The notes: a model not told the origin generated them from the sequence alone. 64,000 bases of DNA from Emticicia agri (GCA_945860265.1 CAMAQF010000011.1:1-64000); one strand, 5' to 3'; positions 25,780-34,309 are shown, counted from the first letter of the stretch. Program-made: numbers and translations.

Positions 25780-25998
25780 ATGAAATCAATCAAAGTCTTT
25801 GCTCTTTTAGCCTGTTTACTTAGCACAATGGCTTCATGTGTAGCGGTGAAAGAGTATCAAAAAAATAGAATAAATGACTCAGAAATGGAACTTGCTGGAC
25901 GGAAAGCCGAGAAGTTTGAGACAAGTTTTTATCTCTACCGAGAAGGTGCATCTGGTGCAAATGGTGGCAAAAGTGGCGGCGGTTGTGGATGTAACTAA
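25780..25998 (+). CDS. DUF4266 small lipoprotein ending in GGGCGCN
   Basis: 72 aa. Signal with lipobox TMASC (C20), then EYQKNRINDSEMELAGRK, FYLYREGASGANGG and the C-terminal GGGCGCN. The conserved Tyr-x-x-REGASGG...GCGCN tail is the hallmark of DUF4266, which has no known function. The two tail cysteines separated by glycine at the extreme C-terminus look like a metal site, a disulfide/thiol redox centre or a modification site. It starts two bases after apbE and is followed by the DUF3570 barrel, the same partners I recall for this family in other phyla. Confidence 0.88.
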   Translation: MKSIKVFALLACLLSTMASCVAVKEYQKNRINDSEMELAGRKAEKFETSFYLYREGASGANGGKSGGGCGCN

Positions 25999-26140
25999 AA
26001 TCGTGGACCGAAGTTGTACTTCGTTGATAATTAAATAGTTATAGGTTGTTTGATAGTGTTTTCTATAACTTATAATGAACTAAAACATTGAAATAGTCGA
26101 TTATAATCAAATCCTACTCGACTATCAAAAATTTTCCACT

Positions 26141-27436
26141 ATGAAAAAAATAACATTAGCGATTGGTTTGTACGTTGGTCTTTTGAGCGTTGCTTATGGC
26201 CAAAATGATGAAACAAAATATATATTTAAAAGTAAAAAAAGCGAAACTACCAATAAAAAATCATTCCCGATTTCAAGCAAATGGTTTAAATTGAGTTCAA
26301 AAACCTTAGCTGGAAGCAGTTTTCGTACTTTGAAATTAGATGAGGTAAATATTGTTTCGTCATATTATGCCCAAGATGGAAATAACTCAGCGGTAACAGG
26401 GGGCATCGGAACCGAAAAATTTTTTGATATTGCCAATTCACTGGATTTGAAATTTTCGTATTCAGACAAAAAAGCCCGTAAACACTCAATTACAGCCGAA
26501 GCAGCCATAGATTATTATTCATCAGCTTCATCTGACAAAATTGACCCTCGTTCTGTTTCTTCGGCTTCGATGTCTGATGTTCACTTTTATCCAACACTTT
26601 CGTGGAGTAGAAAAGATGATAAAACACACAAAACAGTAGGGGCGAGTTTATCCTATTCTACTGAGTGGGATTATCAATCTTTTGGTGGAAATCTGAGTTT
26701 TTCTAAATCCTCAAAAGATAATAATACCGAACTAATCGTAAAAATAGGGGCGTTTTTTGATACTTGGTCGGTTATTTTGCCTTACGAACTTCGCCCCAAC
26801 GGCTATGGTTCGGGTGCTGAAGGAGATAATAACATTGATTTCAAACGCCGAAATTCTTATAATTTATCCATCGGAGTTTCGCAGATTATCAATAAACGCT
26901 TGCAAGTAATGGCAGTTGTTGAGCCATCTTACCAAGAAGGACTTTTGAGTACGCCTTACCATCGCGTTTATTTCACTGATGGTTTATTAAAAGTAGAAAA
27001 ATTACCAGGAACTCGTGCAAAATTGCCGGTCGGATTGCGTGCAAGTTATTTCTTGGGTGATAGATTTATCATTCGCTCGTTCTATCGTTATTACCAAGAT
27101 AATTGGGGTATGAAAGCACATACTGTAAGCCTTGAAGTGCCAATCAAAATTACCTCGTTTGTTTCGGTTACGCCTCATTATCGTTTTAATAGTCAAACTG
27201 CTGTTATGTATTTTGGCCCAATCAATAGCCATAAATTGACTGAAAGTTATTATACTTCTGACTTTGATATTTCTGACTTTAGAAGTGCATTTTGGGGAGC
27301 AGGAATCAGAATTGCACCACCCGATGGTGTTTTAGGAATTAAACACTGGAATACAGCCGAATTGCGATATGGACATTACAACCGAAGTAATGGCATGGTA
27401 GCCAATATTATTACGCTGAGTGCTAAGTTTAAATAA
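26141..27436 (+). CDS. DUF3570-family outer membrane beta-barrel
   Basis: A 431-aa exported protein. Signal peptide 1-20 (VAYGQ), then a large barrel with repeated amphipathic strands and the DUF3570 signature near the C-terminus (SYYTSDFDISDF, then AELRYGHYNRSNG). An early segment VNIVSSYYAQDGNNSAVTGG (residues 69-88) also fits the family opening. Function unknown. It ends the operon with Rieske, thioredoxin, ApbE and DUF4266; a 142-bp gap separates it from DUF4266 and a strong terminator follows. Confidence 0.87.
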   Translation: MKKITLAIGLYVGLLSVAYGQNDETKYIFKSKKSETTNKKSFPISSKWFKLSSKTLAGSSFRTLKLDEVNIVSSYYAQDGNNSAVTGGIGTEKFFDIANSLDLKFSYSDKKARKHSITAEAAIDYYSSASSDKIDPRSVSSASMSDVHFYPTLSWSRKDDKTHKTVGASLSYSTEWDYQSFGGNLSFSKSSKDNNTELIVKIGAFFDTWSVILPYELRPNGYGSGAEGDNNIDFKRRNSYNLSIGVSQIINKRLQVMAVVEPSYQEGLLSTPYHRVYFTDGLLKVEKLPGTRAKLPVGLRASYFLGDRFIIRSFYRYYQDNWGMKAHTVSLEVPIKITSFVSVTPHYRFNSQTAVMYFGPINSHKLTESYYTSDFDISDFRSAFWGAGIRIAPPDGVLGIKHWNTAELRYGHYNRSNGMVANIITLSAKFK

Positions 27437-27478
27437 AAAAAAGAGAGACATTCAAACAAATGAATATCTCTCTTTTTT
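27437..27478 (+). terminator. terminator of the DUF4266/DUF3570 operon
   Basis: An outer stem of 12 bp (27437-27448 with 27467-27478) plus an inner 5-bp stem after one mismatch, followed by T residues. It begins right after the DUF3570 stop. Confidence 0.88.
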
Positions 27479-27510
27479 ACTTAAATAGTTTTATTAAATA
27501 GATAGAATAA

Positions 27511-27638
27511 AATAAGCGACAAAAATATAATTATTAAATTGTTGATAGTCAATGTTTTATAGTTGCAGCGGCCCGTAGCTTCGGCGAGCCGTAGCGAACC
27601 ATCTCGAATCCTTTATTTCGCCTCTCGTATCTCATTAC
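27511..27638 (-). repeat. dispersed intergenic repeat, copy 5
   Basis: The longest copy. Its right end abuts the stop codon of the LytTR gene at 27639. It shares GGCGAGCC, TCTCGAATCCTTTAT and CTCATTAC with copies 1 and 3 and AATAAGCGACAA with copies 2 and 3. It contains an additional GC-rich stretch with CCGTAGC repeated at 27571 and 27588 (approximate). Confidence 0.6.
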
Positions 27639-28400
27639 CTAACTCACCTGCTTTTTCTCAATAAAATCCTTAAAAGCTTTGCGGTAAGTATCACTTATCG
27701 GAATAAAGTTTTTGCCGATTTGTATTTTTTCTTTGTCAATCGCATCAATGGCATCGAATGCGATGATGTAGGAATTATGAACTCTAATAAATTGACTCTC
27801 AGATAATTGATTCTCCAAGCTCTTCATGGTTTGGAGGGTGACTATCTTTTTGAGGGTAGCGTCTTTGTCTTTGGTATGGATACAAACATAATCTTTCAAA
27901 CCCTCAATGTACTGAATTTCATTGAGGCGAATTTTTACCAGTTTTGTACCATCTTTTACAAAAATAAATCCTTGACTACCAGCTGAATTTACTGTTACTT
28001 CTTTTACAATTTTTTCTTGTACAACTGTTTGAGTAAGCCGAATGGTAGCTTTTTCGACTGCTTTCAGAAAACGTTCCAAACTTATTGGTTTCAATAAATA
28101 ATCAAAAACTTCAAGTTCGTAGCCTTCGAGTGCATACTCAGAATAGGCAGTGGTCAGTATCACTAAGGGTTTTTTTTGTAGGATTTTTAGCAGCGTAATA
28201 CCCGTTATTTCGGGCATTTGGATATCAGAAAACAAAATATCAACTGGAACGCCAGCCGCTGTCTTTTCACGTAAAAAATCCAACGCAGCCAACGTACTCG
28301 AAAATGACTTGAGTAAATTGAGTTGTGGCACTTTCTTTACATAAGCCTCCATTAGGTTACGAGCCAGTGGTTCGTCTTCGATGATTATACAGCTTAACAT
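27639..28400 (-). CDS. LytTR-family response regulator
   Basis: 253 aa. A receiver domain (1-120) has the acidic pair EDE near residue 8, the phospho-acceptor Asp in LFSDIQMPE (about 59) and KP near 107. A LytTR DNA-binding domain follows (about 145-250: FIFVKDGTKLVKIRLNEIQY, YVCIHTK, QFIRVHNSYII, IPISDTYRKAF). The gene directly follows the sensor kinase on the same strand. Phased 13-bp repeats upstream of the divergent barrel gene at 29839 are its likely target. The dispersed repeat begins at its stop codon. Confidence 0.94.
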   Translation of the reverse strand: MLSCIIIEDEPLARNLMEAYVKKVPQLNLLKSFSSTLAALDFLREKTAAGVPVDILFSDIQMPEITGITLLKILQKKPLVILTTAYSEYALEGYELEVFDYLLKPISLERFLKAVEKATIRLTQTVVQEKIVKEVTVNSAGSQGFIFVKDGTKLVKIRLNEIQYIEGLKDYVCIHTKDKDATLKKIVTLQTMKSLENQLSESQFIRVHNSYIIAFDAIDAIDKEKIQIGKNFIPISDTYRKAFKDFIEKKQVS

Positions 28401-28428
28401 TAATTGTAAATGTTTAATGATTGATTGA

Positions 28429-29502
28429 CTACCCCAAATTCAATTTCAAAACCACGATATAATCCTTGTCGTCTTCGTTGACAGTCAACTCATAATTATT
28501 AGGATAACTAAGCTCTAAACGACGATTGACGTTCTGCAAACCAATTCCTGATTTCTCATTCGTGGTTTCATGGTTTGGTGGCAATTTACTGTTTTCTACG
28601 CAATATGTACAATTTTGACCTTCAATGTGTATAGAAATATTTACATAAGCATTGTTTATACTATTGCATACACCGTGTTTAAAAGCATTTTCAAGAAAGG
28701 TAATGAAAATAAGTGGTACAATTTGTACTGCATCAGGATTGCCCTTAATATCAAAAGTAATTGGCACTTGGTTGTCCAAACGTAGTTTTTCGAGACTAAT
28801 ATAATTTTTCATGTATTCAATCTCTTTCGTCATCGACACCTTCGGGTGGTTCGAATCATAAAGCATGTATCGCATCATTTGCGAGAGTTTTTCAATAACT
28901 TCTGTCGTATTTGGAGAGTTGATCATTGCCAAATAATAAAGATTATTGAGCGTATTAAACAAAAAGTGTGGATTTATTTGGGCTTTTAAAAAACGTAATT
29001 CAGCTGTAAGTTTTTCGTTTTCTATTTCACTTTTCTTTGCCTCTAACTCAAACCAATCTTTTGCAAAACGCAACATACCAATAAAAATAGCAATGAAAAT
29101 CGCAGCAATTACGTGCTGAATTACAAACTTAGTAGAATATAGAAAACCCTTGGCTTCTTTGATATCAATATAGATATATCTCTTTAAAAAAATATGGCAT
29201 GTGATGATAATTGAGAAAGGAATCAAAAATTCAATTAAATATTGACCGAAGTTTTTGTGTTTTAAAAACCGAGGCAGACAGATAAAATAATTGATATAGC
29301 TGATTAAAGCCATAAAAATTATTTGAGTTGCTGCATCATAGAATGCTCGCTCATAATTTGGCTCTTCTCCGTGGCGACTGAAAGTAATCTGATAGAAAAA
29401 AAATGAAAAATATAACGACCAAAATGATAGGTGTAATAATAAAATTCTGTTGGTAGGTAGCCCGAAGGTCGGCCCCATAATTTTTTTAATGAAATGCTGC
29501 AT
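28429..29502 (-). CDS. LytS-like sensor histidine kinase (HisKA_5 type)
   Basis: 357 aa. Four predicted helices in the first 150 residues, then a short coiled coil (about 155-170). The His-kinase phospho-acceptor is in RFLKAQINPHFLFNTLNNLY, and the ATPase part has the N-box-like FLENAFKHGV and GIGLQNVNRRLEL. No periplasmic sensor domain is evident, so the signal is perhaps sensed in the membrane. It is the first gene of a two-gene operon with the LytTR regulator and divergent from the barrel receptor gene. Confidence 0.94.
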   Translation of the reverse strand: MQHFIKKIMGPTFGLPTNRILLLHLSFWSLYFSFFFYQITFSRHGEEPNYERAFYDAATQIIFMALISYINYFICLPRFLKHKNFGQYLIEFLIPFSIIITCHIFLKRYIYIDIKEAKGFLYSTKFVIQHVIAAIFIAIFIGMLRFAKDWFELEAKKSEIENEKLTAELRFLKAQINPHFLFNTLNNLYYLAMINSPNTTEVIEKLSQMMRYMLYDSNHPKVSMTKEIEYMKNYISLEKLRLDNQVPITFDIKGNPDAVQIVPLIFITFLENAFKHGVCNSINNAYVNISIHIEGQNCTYCVENSKLPPNHETTNEKSGIGLQNVNRRLELSYPNNYELTVNEDDKDYIVVLKLNLG

Positions 29503-29838
29503 TTTTTTCTAATTAAACGATTGCCAAATGTATATCGGCTTTATAAATAGTATCAAAGTTTGCTCAAAAAGAGTATTAAATGCAACTACTACGAACTAAA
29601 TTATGTACTTTTTGTACTTATTTTCTACATTTCAACCTAATATATCGACATTTCGACCTATTTATTCTGCACTTCGGCTTTGTCGAGTTTTCAGCCGAGT
29701 TGTCGAGTTGAACGTCTCACTTATCTAATAATAAAAATAGATTAGGGATTTAGTCTTTGATTTGCTGTAGAATTCAGCGAGACACAAAAGTTTTGCGATT
29801 CTCAAATATAGAAATCTAAAATTTTAAATAGCATTACA
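29503..29838. other. 336-bp divergent regulatory region
   Basis: Between the LytS-like kinase gene (minus) and the barrel receptor gene (plus). It contains the 21-bp phased repeats and the TGTCGAGTT direct repeat; no ORF or RNA gene is apparent. Confidence 0.6.
29627..29681. promoter_or_regulatory. three phased repeats, candidate LytTR binding array
   Basis: ACATTTCAACCTA (29627-29639) and ACATTTCGACCTA (29648-29660) are exactly 21 bp apart, and a weaker third copy GCACTTCGGCTTT follows at 29669, again 21 bp on. Two helical turns between direct repeats is the spacing LytTR regulators use. The array lies between the kinase start (29502) and the barrel gene (29839). A further direct repeat TGTCGAGTT (29681 and 29701) lies beside it. 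Confidence 0.6.
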
Positions 29839-32373
29839 ATGAAAAAATTAGCATCAATACTCACACTTTTAATAATGGCCACTATAATGGCAACGGCACA
29901 GTTTGGTACTGGAATGGGTGGTGGACAAAGAGGTGATAGCAATGGTCGCCCACAAAATACGCAACAAGCACCTTCATTAAATTTAGAAGGAAACGCTCCA
30001 AAAGGAAATTCAAAAGTTTTTGGTTTTGTCATTGACGAAAACGTTTCAGCAGCCGTTGAGTTTGCTAACGTTGCACTTTATACAAAAGATACCAAGAAAG
30101 TCGTTGACGGAACAGTAGCCGACGAAAAAGGTAAGTTCTCAATGAGCCGTGTGGCGGCAGGTGAATACAATCTAGTAATCACTTTCATAGGTTTCAAAGA
30201 TAAAACCATTGAAGTAAAAGTTGAAAAAGGTAAAGACAATGATTTGGGTGTAATCAAACTTGCTCAAAGCGTAAAACAATTGGATGAAGTAACCGTTACA
30301 GCTGAGAAATCAATGATTGAAGAGAAAGTTGATAGACTGGTTTATAACGCCGAAAAAGACCTAACTTCAAAAGGTGGAGATGCCGCCGATATTTTACGTA
30401 AAGTGCCGATGCTTTCGGTTGACTTAGATGGCAATGTTTCGCTTCGAGGAACTTCAAATCTTAAAGTTTTGATTAACAATAAGCCTTCTACAATCGTTGC
30501 AAGTAGCATTGCCGATGCCTTGAAAATGATTCCTGCCGATTTGATTAAAACTGTTGAGGTAATCACTTCACCATCAGCCAAATACGATGCTGAAGGTTCG
30601 GGCGGTATCATTAATATTATCTTGAAAAAATCTACTCTACAAGGATTAACGTTAAATCTTGACTCGGGTGTTGGTATTCGTGGCTCTAATTTGAGCTTAA
30701 ACGGAAACTATCGTCAAGGAAAATTAGGTGTAACGCTTGGTGGTTATGGTCGTGTATTTTATAATAAAGCGGCTACATCTTTAGACCAAACAACCTTACA
30801 AAATGGTATATCTACGCTGACAAATCAAAAGGCTAATGCTTTTGATAATGGACTTTTCGGAAGATATAATTTAGGATTTGATTATGATTTAGCTAAAAAT
30901 CAGTCGCTTACTGCTTCGGTGGCTTTCGGAACTCGTAATTTCAGCCGCTCACAGGATTTTATAATTAACCAATACAAAAATAGTATATTAAATTCTACTA
31001 AGTTTCGTGATGTAACTAGCAAAGATTTATCAAACTCAGTTGACATCAATCTTGATTATATTCGTATTTTCAAGCCCTCACAAGAGTTTTCAATTTCTGG
31101 ACAGTTCAGTCAAAACAAATTGACTAATAATTTCTTTACCGATTTATTAAGTAGTTCAAAAGAATTGTTAAGTCGTCAGAAAAACCTTAATACTAATTTT
31201 AATAACGAAATTACATTACAGACTGATTATCAGACACCTATGAAATCAAATCAGATGTTTGAAATCGGAGCGAAAACCGTCATTCGTCAAGTAAATAGTG
31301 ATTATGAGTATTTATTTGCTAATCCAACAGGTTCGTTCTCATCTGATGCTCGTAACCCAGCAGGTTTACTAAACTATAGCCAAAATATTTCAGCAGGCTA
31401 TGTTTCTTATACTTTTTCTACAAAAAATAAATATACATTCAAAGTTGGTACACGTTATGAATACACAAAAATTACGGCTAATGACCAAAAAAGTGGTATC
31501 CTAATTCCAGCTTATGGAAACCTTGTACCAAGTGTAAATATCTCGAAAAGTGTAGGTAAAGCATCGACTTTGAAATTTGCTTACAACAACCGTATTCAAC
31601 GCCCTGGTTTACAACAATTAAACCCGAACTACAATGCTTCAAATCCGCAGAGTATATCGATTGGTAATCCAAGTTTGAAACCAGAGATTTCTAATAATCT
31701 TGAATTTAGTTTGAGTACCAATATCAAGAAAACTTATTTGAATGTATCAGTTTTTGGTCGCCAAACAAACAACTCAATCACGCGTATTTCTATGCCATCT
31801 GACACAGTTTTGGGTGCAATTATAACAACTTATCAAAACATTGGTAAGGAACAAACTCTCGGCACAAACATTTTTGGAAACTTCTTTATCACACCAAAAT
31901 GGACATTGAATGGTGGTCTTGACTTGTATTATAATTACCTGGAAGGTCAGCAAACTGGTTTGAATGGACTTTCATCAACAATTAGCAATTCGGGTATCGT
32001 AGTTGGAGGACGTTTACAGTCGTCAGTTTCACTAAACAAAGGTTGGGCAGTTCAAGCCTTCGGAGGTTTTAGAGGAAATCGTGTGCAATTGCAAGGTATG
32101 CAAGGCGGAATGGGTATGTACTCAATTGGTGCAAGAAAAGAATTTGCTAACAAAAAAGGTAGCCTTGGTTTAGCAACAGAAAACTTTTTTGGCATGAAAA
32201 TGAGAAGCACCCTTACAACTCCAATGTTTAACCAAGTTAGTGTCAACAATATTTATAACCAAAATATCAAATTGACTTTTAGTTATAAAATTGGTAAAAT
32301 GAAATTTACCGAAACCAAGAAATCTAAATTGAAAAACGATGATGTAAAATCGGGTGGTGATAATAATAATTAA
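29839..32373 (+). CDS. TonB-dependent-receptor-like outer membrane barrel protein
   Basis: 844 aa. Signal peptide 1-20 (ATAQ); Gly/Gln-rich segment to about residue 55; carboxypeptidase-regulatory-like domain (about 56-145, VFGFVIDENVSAAVEFANVA, FSMSRVAAGEYNL, FIGFKDKTIEV); plug domain (about 150-260, VDRLVYNAEKDL, ADILRKVPMLSVD, SPSAKYDAEGSGGIINI); then a large C-terminal barrel of the OMP_b-brl_3 type. These proteins resemble SusC-type receptors but without a SusD partner, and cargo is unknown. Divergent from a LytS/LytTR pair, which probably controls it. Confidence 0.9.
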   Translation: MKKLASILTLLIMATIMATAQFGTGMGGGQRGDSNGRPQNTQQAPSLNLEGNAPKGNSKVFGFVIDENVSAAVEFANVALYTKDTKKVVDGTVADEKGKFSMSRVAAGEYNLVITFIGFKDKTIEVKVEKGKDNDLGVIKLAQSVKQLDEVTVTAEKSMIEEKVDRLVYNAEKDLTSKGGDAADILRKVPMLSVDLDGNVSLRGTSNLKVLINNKPSTIVASSIADALKMIPADLIKTVEVITSPSAKYDAEGSGGIINIILKKSTLQGLTLNLDSGVGIRGSNLSLNGNYRQGKLGVTLGGYGRVFYNKAATSLDQTTLQNGISTLTNQKANAFDNGLFGRYNLGFDYDLAKNQSLTASVAFGTRNFSRSQDFIINQYKNSILNSTKFRDVTSKDLSNSVDINLDYIRIFKPSQEFSISGQFSQNKLTNNFFTDLLSSSKELLSRQKNLNTNFNNEITLQTDYQTPMKSNQMFEIGAKTVIRQVNSDYEYLFANPTGSFSSDARNPAGLLNYSQNISAGYVSYTFSTKNKYTFKVGTRYEYTKITANDQKSGILIPAYGNLVPSVNISKSVGKASTLKFAYNNRIQRPGLQQLNPNYNASNPQSISIGNPSLKPEISNNLEFSLSTNIKKTYLNVSVFGRQTNNSITRISMPSDTVLGAIITTYQNIGKEQTLGTNIFGNFFITPKWTLNGGLDLYYNYLEGQQTGLNGLSSTISNSGIVVGGRLQSSVSLNKGWAVQAFGGFRGNRVQLQGMQGGMGMYSIGARKEFANKKGSLGLATENFFGMKMRSTLTTPMFNQVSVNNIYNQNIKLTFSYKIGKMKFTETKKSKLKNDDVKSGGDNNN

Positions 32374-32390
32374 TCGTAATTGGTGAAGTA

Positions 32391-32434
32391 AATAATAATG
32401 GGTTTAGATTTTTTTTTTCTAAACCATTATTATT
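32391..32434 (+). terminator. long hairpin after the barrel gene
   Basis: AATAATAAT plus GGTTTAGA pair with TCTAAACC plus ATTATTATT around a loop of T residues, with a single bulged G. It lies 18 bp after the stop codon. It may work together with the next hairpin as a double terminator. Confidence 0.6.
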
Positions 32435-32480
32435 GATTCAGAAAATATAAAGATTTTATTTTGATTAGGTTGAAAAATTA

Positions 32481-32516
32481 GAAGGCTTGTGATATTTGAC
32501 AAGCCCCTTCTTTTTT
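32481..32516 (+). terminator. second terminator after the barrel gene
   Basis: GAAGG-CTTGT pairs with ACAAG-CC-CCTTC around an 8-nt loop and is followed by six T residues, a typical rho-independent terminator. Confidence 0.8.
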
Positions 32517-32650
32517 AGTTTTGCCAGCAGTCAAGGTTAATAGATTTTCTTTCGCACAAAATAAAAAGTTTATTAAAATTCTGTTTATATATCAATATAT
32601 TTCTCTCAATAATTAGTATTTTTATCAAATTATAAACTCTATCAAAACTT

Positions 32651-33511
32651 ATGAATCAAGAAATTATCAACCTCTTCGATGAGTTTACCCACAAGCCACT
32701 CACAAGAAATGATTTTATGACACGCTTGGCAAAACTTGCTGGTGGAACTGCCGCAGCGATAGCTATTTTGCCTTTATTAGAAGTAAATTACGCTAACGCA
32801 ATGACAATTGCCGAAGATGACGATGATATTACAAGCGAAGATATTAGCTATGAAGGTGATGGTTCAACAATGAAAGCCTATTTGGCGAAACCAAAGAAAA
32901 TTTCAGGTAAAATAGGTGCTGTTTTGGTAATTCACGAAAACCGTGGTTTAAATCCACACATCAAAGATATAACTCGTCGAGTAGCCAAAGCAGGTTATAT
33001 CGCGTTGGGTGTTGATGCACTTTCGCCTTTAGGTGGTACTCCCGGCAATGAAGATGAAGCTCGTGGCTTATTTGGCAAGCTTGATACTGTGAAAAATATA
33101 AACAATTTCGTAAAAGGTTTTGATTACTTACGTTCGTTAAAAGAATCTAATGGTAAAACTGCCTGTGTTGGTTTTTGTTGGGGTGGTGGATTGGCTAATC
33201 AATTGGCTGTACATTCTCCACAACTTAACGCTGCAGTTGCCTATTATGGCCGGCAGGCAGATGCAGTCGATGTGCCAAAAATCAAAGCATCTTTGATGCT
33301 ACATTATGGTGGACTTGATGAGCGTGTAAATGCTGGAATTTCAGCCTACGAAACAGCCCTAAAAGCTGCAACCATAAAGCACGAAATTTATGTTTATGAA
33401 GGAGCAAATCATGCTTTCAACAACGATTCTTCTCCAACCCGATACAATGCCGAAGTAGCTAAATTGGCTTGGGAGCGAACACTTCGATTGTTTAAAGATA
33501 CAATTGCCTAA
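32651..33511 (+). CDS. dienelactone hydrolase family protein
   Basis: A 286-aa alpha/beta hydrolase. The triad is visible as Cys in GFCWGGG (about 173), Asp in GGLDERVN (about 225) and His in NHAFNND (about 257). The N-terminus (residues 17-50: LTRNDFMTRLAKLAGG, then a hydrophobic run ending NYANA) looks like a secretion signal related to Tat leaders but without the double arginine. Relatives act on dienelactones or other esters; the real substrate here is unknown. It is monocistronic with terminators before it. Confidence 0.86.
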   Translation: MNQEIINLFDEFTHKPLTRNDFMTRLAKLAGGTAAAIAILPLLEVNYANAMTIAEDDDDITSEDISYEGDGSTMKAYLAKPKKISGKIGAVLVIHENRGLNPHIKDITRRVAKAGYIALGVDALSPLGGTPGNEDEARGLFGKLDTVKNINNFVKGFDYLRSLKESNGKTACVGFCWGGGLANQLAVHSPQLNAAVAYYGRQADAVDVPKIKASLMLHYGGLDERVNAGISAYETALKAATIKHEIYVYEGANHAFNNDSSPTRYNAEVAKLAWERTLRLFKDTIA

Positions 33512-33559
33512 ATACGCAAAGCAAATTTCGATTTTAGATTGTTAAAAATGTTAAAATAG

Positions 33560-33590
33560 TTTGACAAAACATTATATGTCATTACATTTG
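33560..33590 (+). promoter_or_regulatory. Bacteroidota-type promoter of the YceI gene
   Basis: TTTG at 33560-33563 and TACATTTG at 33583-33590 are 19 bases apart, an excellent match to the phylum consensus. The start point would be near 33597, 47 bases before the ATG. Confidence 0.75.
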
Positions 33591-33643
33591 TAATAGAAAT
33601 TTAGTATGATTATCAATAGGTATTAATCAAAAAACACAGTAAA

Positions 33644-34207
33644 ATGAAAAAAATCACAATATTTGCTTTTGCGTTATTAGCATCTGCAGCATCTTTTGCA
33701 CAAAAATGGTCACTTGATAAAGCTCACGCCAAAATGACTTTCACAGTTACTCACTTATTGATGTCAGAAGTCGACGGAGTTTTCAAAAACTTTGATGCAA
33801 CAGTTACCTCTTCAAAAGAAGATTTCTCAGATGCAGTTTTTGAGTTAACAGCTGATTTGAAACAAGTGACTACAAACCAAGAAATGCGTGATGCTCACCT
33901 TCAAAGAGATGATATGTTTGATACCGCAAAGTTTCCAACATTGACTTTCAAAAGCACAGGAATCACAGCTGCTGGTCCAAAAAAGTATAAATTGGCAGGT
34001 ACCTTAACCATAAAAGGTGTATCTAAACCAGTTACTTTAGACCTTACATTAGTTGGTACAGGTGCCGCACGTGATGGCAAGAAATTAGTAGGTTTCAAAG
34101 TTACTGGTGCTGTTAAACGTACTGATTTTGGTGTTGGTGCAATGCCAGGAGCAGTTGTAGCTGAAGAAGTTGAACTCCGTGCCTCTGGTGAGTTTAAAGC
34201 AAACTAA
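33644..34207 (+). CDS. YceI-family periplasmic protein
   Basis: 187 aa. Signal peptide 1-19 (AASFAQ), then the full YceI pattern: WSLDKAHAKMTFTVTHLLMS, DLKQVTTNQEMRDAHLQRDD, FDTAKFPTLTFKST, LTIKGVSKPVTLDLTL and the C-terminal FGVGAMPGAVVAEEVEL. A more canonical member than the YceI at 17541. Binds amphipathic or isoprenoid ligands by family analogy. It has its own strong promoter and terminator, so it is monocistronic. Confidence 0.93.
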   Translation: MKKITIFAFALLASAASFAQKWSLDKAHAKMTFTVTHLLMSEVDGVFKNFDATVTSSKEDFSDAVFELTADLKQVTTNQEMRDAHLQRDDMFDTAKFPTLTFKSTGITAAGPKKYKLAGTLTIKGVSKPVTLDLTLVGTGAARDGKKLVGFKVTGAVKRTDFGVGAMPGAVVAEEVELRASGEFKAN

Positions 34208-34230
34208 TTCTTAGCTTTATAGCCTTTTAC

Positions 34231-34267
34231 AAAAGCATACCGAGAGCGAATCTGGGTATGCTTTTTT
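34231..34267 (+). terminator. terminator of the YceI gene
   Basis: AAAAGCATACC (34231-34241) pairs with GGTATGCTTTT (34255-34265), followed by further T residues. Confidence 0.88.
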
Positions 34268-34273
34268 GTTTTC

Positions 34274-34287
34274 ATGACAATTGTCAT
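34274..34287. promoter_or_regulatory. CRP/FNR-type palindromic operator before the RIC-like gene
   Basis: ATGACAATTGTCAT is a perfect 14-bp palindrome containing TGAC-N4-GTCA. Its centre lies about 42 bp upstream of the inferred start point of the next promoter, the position for a class II CRP/FNR-family activator such as a nitric-oxide or oxygen sensor. Confidence 0.6.
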
Positions 34288-34309
34288 ATTTTTTTAAAAC
34301 TGACTTTGA

